The notes: a model not told the origin generated them from the letters alone. DNA of 64,000 nucleotides from Ilumatobacteraceae bacterium (GCA_021298435.1 JAJTFJ010000005.1:1-64000); one strand, 5' to 3'. Shown: positions 1-9,292, counted from the stretch's first letter. Numbers and translations are program-made.

Positions 1-624
1 TGTTTCGGACAACTGAACAATGGTCTCTTCCACACGCAATGTCGAGCCTGGGTCAAGAGCAGAACATGGCTCATCAAGAAGCAATACCTCTGGCTTCAAT
101 GCAAGTGCGCGAGCGATACATAAACGCTGTTGCTGACCACCAGACAATGAACCGCCTGGGGCTTTCAAGCGATCCTTCACTTCATTCCACAAACCAGCAC
201 GAGTCAGACACTCTTCAACAAGGGCGTCCTTATCGTCTGTCTTTACACGGGCCAGCTTGAGCCCTGCAACGACGTTTTCCCCAATGTTCATTGCGGGAAA
301 TGGGTTTGCCTTTTGGAACACCATGCCAATGCGGCGGCGAATCTCAATCGGGTTGACTCCTGGTGCGTAAATGTCTTCGCCCTCGAAGAGGACTTCACCA
401 GCCATCGCTGCCTTGGGAATGAACTCATGCATGCGGTTGAGCAAGCGAAGGAATGTGGACTTCCCGCAGCCAGATGGACCGATGAGGCCTGTCACTGTGT
501 TCTCAGGGAAATGCAATGACACATCAGCCAATGCATGGTGCTTGTTGAACCACGCATGTACACCCACAGTTTCAAGACCACCGCGACGTGAAACTTCTTT
601 AGTAGTTCCGGTTTCGTTGTTCAT
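1..624 (-). CDS. pstB: Phosphate ABC transporter ATP-binding protein PstB (3' end cut by window edge)
   Basis: This is the ATPase that powers high-affinity phosphate import through the PstCA channel on the cytoplasmic face of the membrane. It is absent from the ORF track because it runs off the left edge; I translated it by hand. Visible in 208 residues are Walker [10 protein letters not shown] (about 49-57), the Q-loop near 104, the ABC signature LSGGQ (160-164) and Walker B LLLDEP (181-186). The substitution GCGKST and the loop [11 protein letters not shown] are typical of PstB. I chose the ATG at 624 because GGAGAA lies five bases before it; an ATG at 636 has no ribosome binding site. It lies 20 bases after pstA in the same operon. 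The missing part is the D-loop/H-loop end. Confidence 0.95.
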   Translation of the reverse strand, partial: MNNETGTTKEVSRRGGLETVGVHAWFNKHHALADVSLHFPENTVTGLIGPSGCGKSTFLRLLNRMHEFIPKAAMAGEVLFEGEDIYAPGVNPIEIRRRIGMVFQKANPFPAMNIGENVVAGLKLARVKTDDKDALVEECLTRAGLWNEVKDRLKAPGGSLSGGQQQRLCIARALALKPEVLLLDEPCSALDPGSTLRVEETIVQLSET

Positions 625-644
625 GTTGTTCTCCATGGGGTGGG

Positions 645-1697
645 TCACTTTCGAGCGAGGCGTGTACTGATGGTGCGAGCAATTGCAAAGAGAATGAAAA
701 CAACGCCGAGAAGTACGAGGGAACCACCCCAGGCACGCGTTGTTGCATTCTCATCTCCGAGACCAAGGCTGGAGAAAATGTAAATCGGAAGACTTGCGAT
801 GGGCTCATTCAAACTTGTGCTCTTGGCAACAAAGTAAGACGCGGTGAGGATGAGTGGGGCTGTTTCACCGACCACTCGAGCGATACCCAACACTGCCGCC
901 GTCACGAGACCAGAGGCGATCGTAGGAAGGACCACACGGAACGTTGTGCGTGATTGCGTTGCCCCAAGTGCATAACTGGCCGTGCGCAGGTCTTCAGGAA
1001 CAATCTTGAGAATCTCTTCAGAAGTGCGAGCCACCGTGGGAAGCATCAGGATCACAAGCGCAAGGGCTCCTGCCCAAGCACTGAAGCCACCGAAGAACAC
1101 CACCACCGTGGCGTAAATGAAAAGACCAGCAACAATCGAGGGGACACCACTCATTGCCTGAGTGAGGAATCGAACCAACTTCGCAAAACGGCCCTTAATC
1201 TCGACGATGTATACCGCGGCAAGAATGCCAAGTGGAACTGCAATCAACGATGCAATCAGCACCATCATCAATGTTCCGATGATTGCATGTGCAACTCCGC
1301 CATTCTGAATCACATCACTGCTCGGCGTAATGCGCATGTCATCTGTTAGGTATTTCGAATGGAAGGCCTTTGAGCCTTTTTGATACACGGTGACAAAAAT
1401 TGACACCCAAGGAATCGTGACAGCAGCAAATGCAACCGTAATGACTGCTGACGCAACACGATCAGAGGCCAGATTCCAGCCATGTCGTACCGAGCCAACA
1501 AACGCAACGACGGGCATCGCAAATGCAAGACCTACATACCAACCAAGAAATCCACTGAGCCCTGTCAAGGTATTGAGCAACCAACCAAAGATTCCGGACA
1601 ATGTCACCAACACACCAACACGCAGCAATGTGCCCCGAGAGTGATCCCATGGACGACGTGGTTCAGGGACCACTGTGCTTACCTCAAAAGTGGTCAT
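645..1697 (-). CDS. pstA: Phosphate ABC transporter permease PstA
   Basis: One of the two membrane channel subunits of the Pst phosphate importer. The 350 residues contain the binding-protein-dependent permease domain in the C-terminal two thirds, with the EAA-like loop around [14 protein letters not shown] and the PstA-typical stretch [12 protein letters not shown]. It is longer than the usual 280-300 residues because the N-terminus carries about two extra hydrophobic segments, which is common in actinobacterial PstA. Its start overlaps the pstC stop by four bases (ATGA), so the two are translationally coupled. pstB follows directly. Confidence 0.93.
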   Translation of the reverse strand: MTTFEVSTVVPEPRRPWDHSRGTLLRVGVLVTLSGIFGWLLNTLTGLSGFLGWYVGLAFAMPVVAFVGSVRHGWNLASDRVASAVITVAFAAVTIPWVSIFVTVYQKGSKAFHSKYLTDDMRITPSSDVIQNGGVAHAIIGTLMMVLIASLIAVPLGILAAVYIVEIKGRFAKLVRFLTQAMSGVPSIVAGLFIYATVVVFFGGFSAWAGALALVILMLPTVARTSEEILKIVPEDLRTASYALGATQSRTTFRVVLPTIASGLVTAAVLGIARVVGETAPLILTASYFVAKSTSLNEPIASLPIYIFSSLGLGDENATTRAWGGSLVLLGVVFILFAIARTISTRLARK

Positions 1698-2665
1698 ACG
1701 ATTTTCCTTGAACGATTCACGATGACAGTGGCAAAGAAGTTGACGAGCAGAGTCACGAGGAACAGCACAAGACCAGCCGCCATGAGTGCCTTCAACTCGT
1801 AGTCGGTCGCTTCACCAAACTTGTTTGCAATCAATGACGCCACGTTGCCACCAGCCGAGGCGAGGATCTGGAAGTTTGTTTTGAATACCAGATTGAGGGT
1901 GAGATAGACGGCCACGGTTTCTCCCATTGCGCGGCCAAGGCCCAACATTGCACCGCCGACAAGTCCACTCTTTCCGAACGGAAGCACAACCGTGCGAATT
2001 CCAGCCCACTTTGTTCCACCGAGTGCGTAGGAAGCATCAATGAGATCACGTGGTGCTTGCCCGTACACCTCACGCGCCACCGAAGTAACAATGGGCAAAA
2101 TCATGATTGACAACAACAGGCCAGCCAACAGAGGTGAACGGCCAAAGATTGGTGTTTGAACATCAAACAAAGGGAACCAGCTGAGGTACTTGTACAGAGT
2201 GCCTGACCAATCCTCCACCAACGGCAAAAGAACGACATAACCCCAGATACCAAAGATGACTGAGGGAATCGCTGCCACTAAGTCGAGTACCGACGTAAGA
2301 ATCGTGCGAAGCAGTCGCGGTGCGTAGAACTCAATAAACAGTGCTGATGCAATTGCAAACGGGACCGCAACAAGAATTGCAATCACTGCAGTGACGACAG
2401 AGCCCACGAGCATCGCACCAATGCCCAAAACGGCTGTAGAAGTGTCTTCAGGATTTCCAATGTCCCACTTCGAAGTCGTGATGAAACTCAGACCAAAGTC
2501 AGCAAAAATTTCAAAACCTCGATACAGCAAGAACGCTGCAATCAAGATGAGAACAACAAGAGAAAAAAGTGCGCACGATGTCACGAAGCCGCGGAACACA
2601 CGGTCGACTCTGGTGTAGTGCGTTTCGATTTCCCGAGGCTCGGTGGGGGTGTCCAAGGTTTGCAC
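1694..2665 (-). CDS. pstC: Phosphate ABC transporter permease PstC
   Basis: Second channel subunit of the Pst importer and first gene of the operon here. The 323 residues include an N-terminal membrane segment, the permease domain and the motifs DLVAAIPSVIFGIWG and GRAMGETVAVYL that mark PstC. The start is GTG with only a weak ribosome binding site. A PHO box lies about 40 bases upstream. The periplasmic phosphate-binding protein PstS, which normally precedes pstC, is not here; the upstream gene is modC, so pstS must be elsewhere or replaced. Confidence 0.94.
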   Translation of the reverse strand: MQTLDTPTEPREIETHYTRVDRVFRGFVTSCALFSLVVLILIAAFLLYRGFEIFADFGLSFITTSKWDIGNPEDTSTAVLGIGAMLVGSVVTAVIAILVAVPFAIASALFIEFYAPRLLRTILTSVLDLVAAIPSVIFGIWGYVVLLPLVEDWSGTLYKYLSWFPLFDVQTPIFGRSPLLAGLLLSIMILPIVTSVAREVYGQAPRDLIDASYALGGTKWAGIRTVVLPFGKSGLVGGAMLGLGRAMGETVAVYLTLNLVFKTNFQILASAGGNVASLIANKFGEATDYELKALMAAGLVLFLVTLLVNFFATVIVNRSRKIV

Positions 2666-2692
2666 TGAGAAAGACTTTCAGTAGTACCTGTA

Positions 2693-2726
2693 CCCCAATA
2701 AACGGCAAGGTGAACGGAAGGTAAAC
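2693..2726 (-). promoter_or_regulatory. PHO box (PhoP-type direct repeats) upstream of pstCAB
   Basis: Read on the minus strand, two directly adjacent 11-base units stand here: GTTTACCTTCC (2716-2726) and GTTCACCTTGC (2705-2715). They match at 9 of 11 positions. A weaker third unit GTTTATTGGGG (2693-2703) follows at slightly shifted spacing. The 11-base period and the GTTCACC core are those of actinobacterial PhoP boxes. The site is in the modC-pstC gap and points toward pstC, so pstCAB is probably induced by phosphate limitation. Confidence 0.8.
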
Positions 2727-2765
2727 AGGTAGCCGAATTTTTCTACCTTCTGTCACCAGTCGGAT

Positions 2766-3401
2766 TCACCCACCGAGGGAGATGGAGCGACTGGCCAATG
2801 TGGAGACATCGGCTGAGTCGTGGGAAACCAGAAGGGTGATTCCTTTGAACTCCTGTAAAACAGCCGCCAAGACTGCCCGTAGTGGCTCCTTTGAGGCGGC
2901 ATCAATGGCTGACAAAGGCTCGTCCAAGAGCAGGACTGCCGGCCGTGCAGCGATAGCGCGGGCCAATGCCACCCGTTGTGCCTCCCCACCCGAGAGTGCA
3001 GACGCTTTTCGCTCCGCAAGATGCGATGCGCCGACTGCAACCAGTTGCTCCCGAGCCGTGGTATGTGCATCACTTCGCGAGGCACCCCGTGCCCGCAACG
3101 CCAAAGCAACATTGTCAACCACCGTCATTTGGCCAACGAGATGCAACGACTGAAACATCATCCCAATGTCTCGTTGCTCCGGCTCTACGTACACGTTGTC
3201 TTTCGATGAATCAAGACAGCGCCCGTTCAGGCTCATCGATCCTTCTGCAAGGCCCAATAGCCCGGCAACTACCGAGAGAAGAGTGCTCTTTCCTGAACCA
3301 TTGGGGCCGACAACAGCAACAACTTCTCCAGGAGAGAACTCCTCCTGAAGATCAAAGGCGCACTCTCCCCTTTGGATTTGTCCTTGGATGATCAAACTCA
3401 T
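2766..3401 (-). CDS. modC: Molybdate ABC transporter ATP-binding protein ModC, short form
   Basis: ATPase of the molybdate (or tungstate) importer. The 211 residues show Walker A GPNGSGKST (about 33-41), signature LSGGE, Walker B VLLLDEP and the H-loop SHD. It stops right after the nucleotide-binding domain, so the C-terminal TOBE (molybdate-sensing) domain of long ModC proteins is missing. The assignment to molybdate rests on the coupled modB and modA; alone the protein would be just a short ABC ATPase. Its start overlaps the modB stop by four bases. Confidence 0.88.
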   Translation of the reverse strand: MSLIIQGQIQRGECAFDLQEEFSPGEVVAVVGPNGSGKSTLLSVVAGLLGLAEGSMSLNGRCLDSSKDNVYVEPEQRDIGMMFQSLHLVGQMTVVDNVALALRARGASRSDAHTTAREQLVAVGASHLAERKASALSGGEAQRVALARAIAARPAVLLLDEPLSAIDAASKEPLRAVLAAVLQEFKGITLLVSHDSADVSTLASRSISLGG

Positions 3402-4183
3402 GCGTTACCTGAGTTCAGCAGTTGCGAGCGCAATCCGAAGATGACAGCTATCGCAAACAGAACCATGACGACAGAAAGACCCATCGCTAGTTCCCAGTCG
3501 CGCTCTAACAACTCATACACAGCCATGGGAAGAGTTTGCGTTTTGGCTTTCAAACTTCCAGCAAACGTGATTGACGCACCGAACTCGCCCACTGCACGAG
3601 CCCAGGCAAGAATTGCACCTGCAATCACTGATCCTTTTGTCATCGGAAGAACGACATGGGTGAATGTGCGGAATGGACCAAAGCCCATGACGCGCGCCGC
3701 ATCAATCACGCCACGATCCATTGTGCGGAATTGACTTTCTACAGCCAGCACAAGAAACGGCATTGCTACAAACAACTGAGACAACACGACAGCAGTTTGT
3801 GTGAACGGCAAAGAGATTCCAAGCGATGAAAGGAACCCACCAAAGACGCCTTTTCTACCCAGAGCTGACAACAGTGCGATGCCACCCACAACGGGCGGGA
3901 GAACGACAGGCACCGTGACTAAAGCACGCGCGAGAGTACGAACTTTGTCGGATGCGTTGGACATCGCCCATGCCAATGGCACGCCCAACAGAACACACAG
4001 TGCAGTTGCAATCAGAGAAGTCTGAAGCGTGATGCGGAGGGCACTTAACGCAGTGTCGTTCGACCACAGTTCACTCATGCGGGTCCACGGAACACGAACA
4101 AAGAGACCGATGATGGGAACAGCAACAACAGCCACTGCAAGAACAGCAATTGCTATCAGACTTTTTGCAGTACGCCTCATCAC
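3398..4183 (-). CDS. modB: Molybdate ABC transporter permease ModB
   Basis: Membrane channel of the molybdate importer, 261 residues, with about five or six hydrophobic helices. Family marks are VVLPPVVGGIALLSALG, the EAA-type loop AARVMGFGPFRTFTHVVLP and ARAVGEFGASITFAG, which are characteristic of ModB/CysW-type permeases. It is coupled by four-base overlaps to modA upstream and modC downstream. Molybdate supply fits the molybdopterin enzyme encoded at 14115-16364. Confidence 0.92.
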   Translation of the reverse strand: MMRRTAKSLIAIAVLAVAVVAVPIIGLFVRVPWTRMSELWSNDTALSALRITLQTSLIATALCVLLGVPLAWAMSNASDKVRTLARALVTVPVVLPPVVGGIALLSALGRKGVFGGFLSSLGISLPFTQTAVVLSQLFVAMPFLVLAVESQFRTMDRGVIDAARVMGFGPFRTFTHVVLPMTKGSVIAGAILAWARAVGEFGASITFAGSLKAKTQTLPMAVYELLERDWELAMGLSVVMVLFAIAVIFGLRSQLLNSGNA

Positions 4184-4983
4184 TTCACCATTGCTTCGAA
4201 TCCAAAATCAGTCACGAGGCGCTCGGAGAACTTCGCCGACGTCATAAATGTCAGCAATCTCGTGACCTGTGAAGAATCATTGATTGGCGTCACGAAGTAG
4301 GTGGTCTTCTCCCCTAGTTGTTGCCCATTCTCTTCATCAGGAATCACGGTGCACACGAGGTCTGAACTACTCGCACACGAACTTGCATAGCCAAGGACAA
4401 CATCAAGTTCACCCATCTCTACCTTTGTCAAGAGATCAGAGGCGTTGATTGCTTCGGTGTCTGCCAATGCATTACGGCCAAAATCGAACGTGTTACCAAA
4501 TACATCACCAGCATTCGCCAACACTTCATCTGCCAATTCACCACATGGCGCAGTAGCGGCACACAGCCCGAGTTTCCACTTCTTTTCAAGAAGATCATCG
4601 ACTGCGATGACTTCTCGGGATGCGACACTGCCCTTGCTTGTGATGATCGCCAAGCTGCTCTCCACGATGGCGCGCGAAGTCTTCACATCAAGACCAGATG
4701 CAGTAACTGAAGTAGTGCCTGAGGAGAGGAACAAGTCGGGAGTTGCTCCTGCCTCAATAGAAGCCGCAAGGCTTCCGGACGACCCAAACTTGTACGTGAT
4801 GTCGCACCCCGACTCAGTACGTAATTCATCTGTCATCGCCGTCAATGCCGACGATAAGGAGCTGGCGGCGAAGATCTCCACGCTGCAATCGTCTGCTGAG
4901 TCTGTGGAGCTTTCTCCACATGCCGTGAGAGAAAGGGCTACAACAGCCGCAACACAGACTCGCTTCACTTTCACAGCGAGCAT
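4180..4983 (-). CDS. modA: Molybdate-binding lipoprotein ModA
   Basis: Extracytoplasmic substrate-binding protein that captures molybdate for ModBC. The N-terminus is a lipoprotein signal: basic start, hydrophobic core and lipobox LTAC, giving a membrane-anchored Cys. The mature part starts with the ModA-type VEIFAASSLSSALTAM and has the type-2 periplasmic binding protein fold. The ORF track starts at a TTG at 5010; I prefer the ATG at 4983, which gives a compact signal peptide of about 22 residues and leaves a perfect inverted repeat just outside the gene. There is no ribosome binding site, so the message may be leaderless. Confidence 0.9.
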   Translation of the reverse strand: MLAVKVKRVCVAAVVALSLTACGESSTDSADDCSVEIFAASSLSSALTAMTDELRTESGCDITYKFGSSGSLAASIEAGATPDLFLSSGTTSVTASGLDVKTSRAIVESSLAIITSKGSVASREVIAVDDLLEKKWKLGLCAATAPCGELADEVLANAGDVFGNTFDFGRNALADTEAINASDLLTKVEMGELDVVLGYASSCASSSDLVCTVIPDEENGQQLGEKTTYFVTPINDSSQVTRLLTFMTSAKFSERLVTDFGFEAMVK

Positions 4984-4984
4984 G

Positions 4985-5003
4985 GTAGTCAAAATGTGAC
5001 TAC
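4985..5003. promoter_or_regulatory. Inverted repeat, candidate operator between modA and the PadR-type regulator
   Basis: A perfect 7-base inverted repeat, GTAGTCA and TGACTAC with a 5-base spacer, lies two bases upstream of the preferred modA start. It is in the gap to the divergent regulator gene at 5030. Position and symmetry fit a repressor site for modABC. Which protein binds it is inference; the PadR-type neighbour is the obvious candidate. Confidence 0.55.
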
Positions 5004-5029
5004 TTCCCAATCGCTGCTAGTTTGAGCCC

Positions 5030-5536
5030 ATGGCCAAGCAGGACGCTCAACTTGCACGAGACGTCGTTCTCGCGCTGATTGTGTTGCAACCGCGTCACGG
5101 ATGGGCTCTCCACGAGGAACTGGCACCACGTGGTGAGATTGGCCGAGCTTGGACGCTCTCGCGGCAACTTGTGTACCGAGCGATCGACACTCTTGAAGTG
5201 GATGGCCTGGTCAAGCGCGCCAAGCCAAAAGACGGGGGCGGTGCCGACAAAGTCGTCATCTCTGCAACAGCAAAGGGCAAGGCTCACATCACGGCTTGGC
5301 TTGACCAGCCGGTCGAGCACCTTCGGGATGTCCGAACAGAACTAGTCGTGAAGATGATGCTGCGTGACCGTGCAGGTCTACCCGCACAGTCATTCCTTAG
5401 CGCTCAACACGAAGCCTTTGCTCCCCTGTTGCGCGCTATTGAATCATCCCCAGCGCAGACACCCGTCGATGGGTGGCGACGCGAGAGCGCATCAGCCGTC
5501 AAACGATTCTTAACGAGACTTGAGAAGTCTCTATAA
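5030..5536 (+). CDS. PadR-family transcriptional regulator
   Basis: A 168-residue winged-helix DNA-binding protein. The first 90 residues match the PadR pattern: VVLALIVLQPRHGWALHEEL, then WTLSRQLVYRAIDTLEVDGLVKR and a wing rich in glycine (DGGGADKV). The second half resembles the helical Vir-C dimerisation region. It is transcribed away from modABC with about 45 bases between the starts, so control of molybdate uptake is a reasonable inference. It is not a ModE, since no TOBE domain is present. The ligand is unknown. Confidence 0.82.
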   Translation: MAKQDAQLARDVVLALIVLQPRHGWALHEELAPRGEIGRAWTLSRQLVYRAIDTLEVDGLVKRAKPKDGGGADKVVISATAKGKAHITAWLDQPVEHLRDVRTELVVKMMLRDRAGLPAQSFLSAQHEAFAPLLRAIESSPAQTPVDGWRRESASAVKRFLTRLEKSL

Positions 5537-5546
5537 CAGCGAAAGA

Positions 5547-6257
5547 TCAGCCGCCGAGATATGCGGCACGAACAGCAGGATCATCAAGCAAGAGTTGACC
5601 ACTGCCTTCCTTCACCACATGACCGGTTTCGAGAACGTATCCACGACGTGCAGTACGCAGTGCTTGCGTTGCATTTTGCTCCACCAGCAAAACTGAGATT
5701 CCCTCAGAGTTGATCTGCTTAATGATTTCAAAGATTTGCGCAATCAACATTGGCGCCAACCCCATTGAAGGCTCGTCAAGCAGAAGCAAGCGTGGACGAC
5801 TCATCAGGGCACGGCCGATTGCCAACATTTGCTGCTCGCCGCCCGACAAGGTGCCACCGAGCTGAGTGATGCGTTCCTGCAAACGTGGGAAAAGATGAAA
5901 GACATGCTCAAGGTCTGCTGCTTTTTCTGCGGCATTTCCGCCTCGGACATATGTGCCCATGTCAAGGTTCTCACGCACAGTCATTCCGGGGAAAATGCCG
6001 CGGCCTTCCGGCGCCTGACAGATGCCCAGCTTCACACGATCGTGTGGAGCCATCTTGGTGATGTCTTGCCCTTCGAACTTGATGGAACCTTGTGCAACTG
6101 TACGAACACCCGAGATGGTGCGCATCGTTGTTGTCTTGCCAGCGCCGTTGGCACCAATCAGAGTGACGATTTCGCCCTCACCCACAGTGAAAGAGATTCC
6201 CTTGATGGCCTCAATGCGACCATAGAACACATGAAGATCATTGACTTCAAGAAGCAT
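5547..6257 (-). CDS. livF: Branched-chain amino acid ABC transporter ATP-binding protein LivF
   Basis: One of two ATPases of a LIV-type importer for branched-chain amino acids or related compounds. The 236 residues show Walker A GANGAGKTT (about 33-41), the LivF-typical CQAPEGRGIFPGMTVRENL, signature LSGGEQQM and Walker B LLLLDEPSMGLAP. It is the last gene of livKHMGF and overlaps livG by eleven bases. The substrate cannot be read from the sequence; urea or amide transporters of the same family are possible alternatives. Confidence 0.93.
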   Translation of the reverse strand: MLLEVNDLHVFYGRIEAIKGISFTVGEGEIVTLIGANGAGKTTTMRTISGVRTVAQGSIKFEGQDITKMAPHDRVKLGICQAPEGRGIFPGMTVRENLDMGTYVRGGNAAEKAADLEHVFHLFPRLQERITQLGGTLSGGEQQMLAIGRALMSRPRLLLLDEPSMGLAPMLIAQIFEIIKQINSEGISVLLVEQNATQALRTARRGYVLETGHVVKEGSGQLLLDDPAVRAAYLGG

Positions 6258-7023
6258 TGTCTTCGACTCCTAGGTACGCAGCAATCACTGCAGGATTGTT
6301 TCGAACATCCGCGGGCAAGCCATCAGCAATCTTTTGACCAAAGTCCAATACTGCAACACGGTCACTGACCTTCATCACAACATTCATGTCGTGTTCAATC
6401 AACAGCACCGTGTAGCCCTGCTCACGAATCTTCAGGATCAACTCATTGAGTTCTTCCTTTTCGGCTGGGTTAAACCCGGCTGCCGGTTCATCGAGGCACA
6501 GAAGTTTTGGTTCTGTTGCTAACGCGCGAGCAATCTCAAGTCGGCGCTGGTAGCCGTACGGAAGATTGCGCGCGGCAGTTTCAGCACGGTCAGAGATACC
6601 CATGAACTGAAGAAGTTCCATGGAACGCTCACGTGATTCTTTCTCTTCGTGCCGCTGACGGGATGTACGCAGAATTGCTCCACCGACCGACGCCTTCTTG
6701 CGTGCGTCAGCACCTACCATCACATTTTCAAGCGCTGTCATTTCTGAGAACAAACGAATGTTCTGGAACGTACGCGCAATGCCAACCTTGGTGATTTCAA
6801 AACGCTTTAACTTTGCGAGGTTCTTTCCTTCGAAAGAAACAGTACCCAGTGTTGGTGCATACACACCAGTCATGACGTTGAAACATGTTGTCTTGCCGGC
6901 GCCATTGGGCCCGATGAGACCAAGGATCTCACCCTGTTTAATCTGCAAGCTGACTTCATTCAACGCAGTTACACCGCCAAATTGCATCGTCACATTGTTG
7001 AAATCAAGGAGTACTTCACTCAT
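6247..7023 (-). CDS. livG: Branched-chain amino acid ABC transporter ATP-binding protein LivG
   Basis: The second ATPase of the LIV importer, 258 residues. Walker A is GPNGAGKTT (about 37-45). The LivG-type VGIARTFQNIRLFSEMTALENV follows, then the signature region NLPYGYQRRLEIARAL and Walker B LLCLDEPAAG. The C-terminal BCA-type tail ends in VIAAYLG. Its start overlaps the livM stop by four bases, so it is coupled to the permease genes. Confidence 0.94.
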   Translation of the reverse strand: MSEVLLDFNNVTMQFGGVTALNEVSLQIKQGEILGLIGPNGAGKTTCFNVMTGVYAPTLGTVSFEGKNLAKLKRFEITKVGIARTFQNIRLFSEMTALENVMVGADARKKASVGGAILRTSRQRHEEKESRERSMELLQFMGISDRAETAARNLPYGYQRRLEIARALATEPKLLCLDEPAAGFNPAEKEELNELILKIREQGYTVLLIEHDMNVVMKVSDRVAVLDFGQKIADGLPADVRNNPAVIAAYLGVEDNAS

Positions 7024-8108
7024 GAGGCCACCTCCCCTTCTTGGGACTTAGCTCTTCGCTTCTTGTGTTCATTTCCCACTCGCTTTGGCAAAATACCTTC
7101 GGGGCGGAACACCATCATCAGAACAAGAACGATGCCGAACACCAAAATTCGTTTGTCAGAGAAGTTGCGTAAACGCTCTGGCATGTACGCAACAAGTATT
7201 CCGCCGAGGATGGCACCGTACATGTTCCCTGAACCACCAAGGACAACGGCAGCGAGGAACAGAATCGAAAGTTGCAGTGGGAAGTTGTCGGGGTTGATGA
7301 ACCCCACCTTGCCTGCATAGTGAACACCCGCAAGTCCACCGATACCTGCGCCAATCGTGAACGCCCACAGCTTGAACTTGAAGGTATTCACGCCCATGAG
7401 TTCTGCAGCGTCTTCATCTTCACGGATAGCGACCCACGCACGACCGACGCGGGAATACTCCAATCGATGCAAGATGAAGATCACGATAAACACCATGGTG
7501 AGGCCGAGGTAGAAGTACGGCTTTGCATCCAACACGCCGAACTTCAATCCGAACATTGATGGTGGCTTCTTGATGTTGCTGATGCCGCGACTTGCGCCCA
7601 GCCAGTCCATGTTCTTAGCGGTGAGACGAATGATTTCACCGAAACCTAAAGTCACAATTGCCAAGTAGTCACCGCGTAAACGCAAAGTCGGTGTTCCAAG
7701 AATGAGCCCGAACAACATCGAAATCACCACTGCGATAGGCAAAGCCAACAGCCACGGAAGATTTCCATGTGCACTTGTCAAGATGGCCGTGACGTACGCA
7801 CCGACTGCATAGAAACCGACATAGCCGAGGTCCAACAAGCCGGCGATTCCAACAACAACGTTGAGACCTAATGCAATCAGAACAAAAATGACGACTTGAT
7901 CATTCAGCACAGTTTCAAACTGCGAACCAGGTGTATTGACGATCTGACCTAAGACAGGAACATCAGGCCAATAGGGCAAGAGGTATAGAGCAACAACGCC
8001 GAGGCCATATGCCGAGTAACGCTGCCACTTGTTCATTGCGCGGAATTGTTCTCCGAAGCCCGAGAACAGAGCGGTCACACGCAACCAAAAATTGAGGACC
8101 AGACTCAT
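7020..8108 (-). CDS. livM: Branched-chain amino acid ABC transporter permease LivM
   Basis: Membrane permease of the LIV importer, 362 residues with about nine or ten hydrophobic segments. Family marks are LGLNVVVGIAGLLDLGYVGFYAVGAY, GDYLAIVTLGFGEIIRL and RVGRAWVAIREDEDAAELMGVN. A basic, glutamate-rich cytoplasmic tail closes the protein. It overlaps both livH and livG by four bases, so the three are co-translated. Confidence 0.93.
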   Translation of the reverse strand: MSLVLNFWLRVTALFSGFGEQFRAMNKWQRYSAYGLGVVALYLLPYWPDVPVLGQIVNTPGSQFETVLNDQVVIFVLIALGLNVVVGIAGLLDLGYVGFYAVGAYVTAILTSAHGNLPWLLALPIAVVISMLFGLILGTPTLRLRGDYLAIVTLGFGEIIRLTAKNMDWLGASRGISNIKKPPSMFGLKFGVLDAKPYFYLGLTMVFIVIFILHRLEYSRVGRAWVAIREDEDAAELMGVNTFKFKLWAFTIGAGIGGLAGVHYAGKVGFINPDNFPLQLSILFLAAVVLGGSGNMYGAILGGILVAYMPERLRNFSDKRILVFGIVLVLMMVFRPEGILPKRVGNEHKKRRAKSQEGEVAS

Positions 8109-9229
8109 ACACGGGCCTTTCCAAGTGATTCACCCAACAAACCAGTAGGGCGGAACATAAGAACGACGAGCAATACGACGAACGCAATGACGTCTTTCCA
8201 TTGGCCACCGAAGATTGCCGAGCCATAGTTCTCAACGAGTCCGAGAAGAAGACCACCCAGCAGTGCGCCCTTGAGGTTTCCGATACCACCAAGCACTGCC
8301 GCAGTGAAGCTCTTCACGCCGAGGATGAATCCGATATTGAATCGTGTCTGGTCGTACACCAAGGTGAACAACATTGCAGCCCCACCGGCCATCACACCGC
8401 CGAGAGCAAACGTCACGATGATGATGAGGTCAACGTTGACGCCGAGAATGCGTGATGTTTCTGCATCTTGCGCCACGGCGCGAACACCACGGCCAAGTCG
8501 CGTCTTGTTCACGAATAGCGTGAGAGCAGTCATCATGAGCAAGGCGCCGACAATCACAATCGCATAGTCAATGCGCACATCGGTGCCGAACATTGTGAAG
8601 AGTGTTTTCTTTTCAAGAAGACGAGGTGTTTGGTACTGATCGCGACCATGCTTACTCCACACACCAACAGCCTCAGAGATTGCGGTGGAAGCACCAATTG
8701 CTGAGATCAAGAAGGCTAAGCGCGGTGCTTTCCGACCTTGCTTAAAGAAGCGCATATACGCATACGAAATTGGAGCAGTTGCCAACAAGGCGATGATCAC
8801 ATTTATTTTTGCTTGATCAACAAAAACAAGCGAGACGATGAACGTAGTGAGAAATGCAAGAACAATTGCACCAAATGCGTCGCCGTTGCCGCGCAGTGGG
8901 CGGTATGCAACACGCTCGAGTACCACTGCGCCGATGCCCGAGAAGAGCATGGCAATCAACATGATGAACACGAGGAAAATAATCAGAGTCATTCCCGTGC
9001 GATACGGATAGTTCCCATCTTCGAGAAGGGGAATACTCAAAAATTGTGACGATGCAAGAAGCGCACCAAAGGTGCCGACCATGAATATTTCAGAGTGAGC
9101 GAAGTTGATGAGGCGTAAGACGCCGTACACCAATGTGTAGCCAAGGGCCACGAGAGCGTAAATGGAACCAAGGGCCAGACCGGTAACGGTGAGTTCCCAG
9201 AAGGTTCGGATAATGAGCCAATCAGGCAT
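8105..9229 (-). CDS. livH: Branched-chain amino acid ABC transporter permease LivH (long form)
   Basis: Membrane permease partner of LivM. It carries the LivH marks ALGYTLVYGVLRLINFAHSEIFM near the N-terminus and GRGVRAVAQDAETSRILGVN in the cytoplasmic loop. At 374 residues it is roughly 80 longer than the usual LivH. The extra length sits between the first helices and the loop, in two inserts rich in hydrophobic residues. It is the first gene after the hairpin that follows livK, so it is probably made at a lower level than the binding protein. Confidence 0.92.
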   Translation of the reverse strand: MPDWLIIRTFWELTVTGLALGSIYALVALGYTLVYGVLRLINFAHSEIFMVGTFGALLASSQFLSIPLLEDGNYPYRTGMTLIIFLVFIMLIAMLFSGIGAVVLERVAYRPLRGNGDAFGAIVLAFLTTFIVSLVFVDQAKINVIIALLATAPISYAYMRFFKQGRKAPRLAFLISAIGASTAISEAVGVWSKHGRDQYQTPRLLEKKTLFTMFGTDVRIDYAIVIVGALLMMTALTLFVNKTRLGRGVRAVAQDAETSRILGVNVDLIIIVTFALGGVMAGGAAMLFTLVYDQTRFNIGFILGVKSFTAAVLGGIGNLKGALLGGLLLGLVENYGSAIFGGQWKDVIAFVVLLVVLMFRPTGLLGESLGKARV

Positions 9230-9292
9230 TGAGACAACCAGTTTCGTAGTGATGGTAAAGCTGAACGAGGGTCATTAACAGCGTAGACAAAA

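Noticed and set aside
4445-4999. 184-residue plus-strand ORF
   Set aside because: Entirely antisense to modA, whose lipoprotein signal and family motifs are clear.
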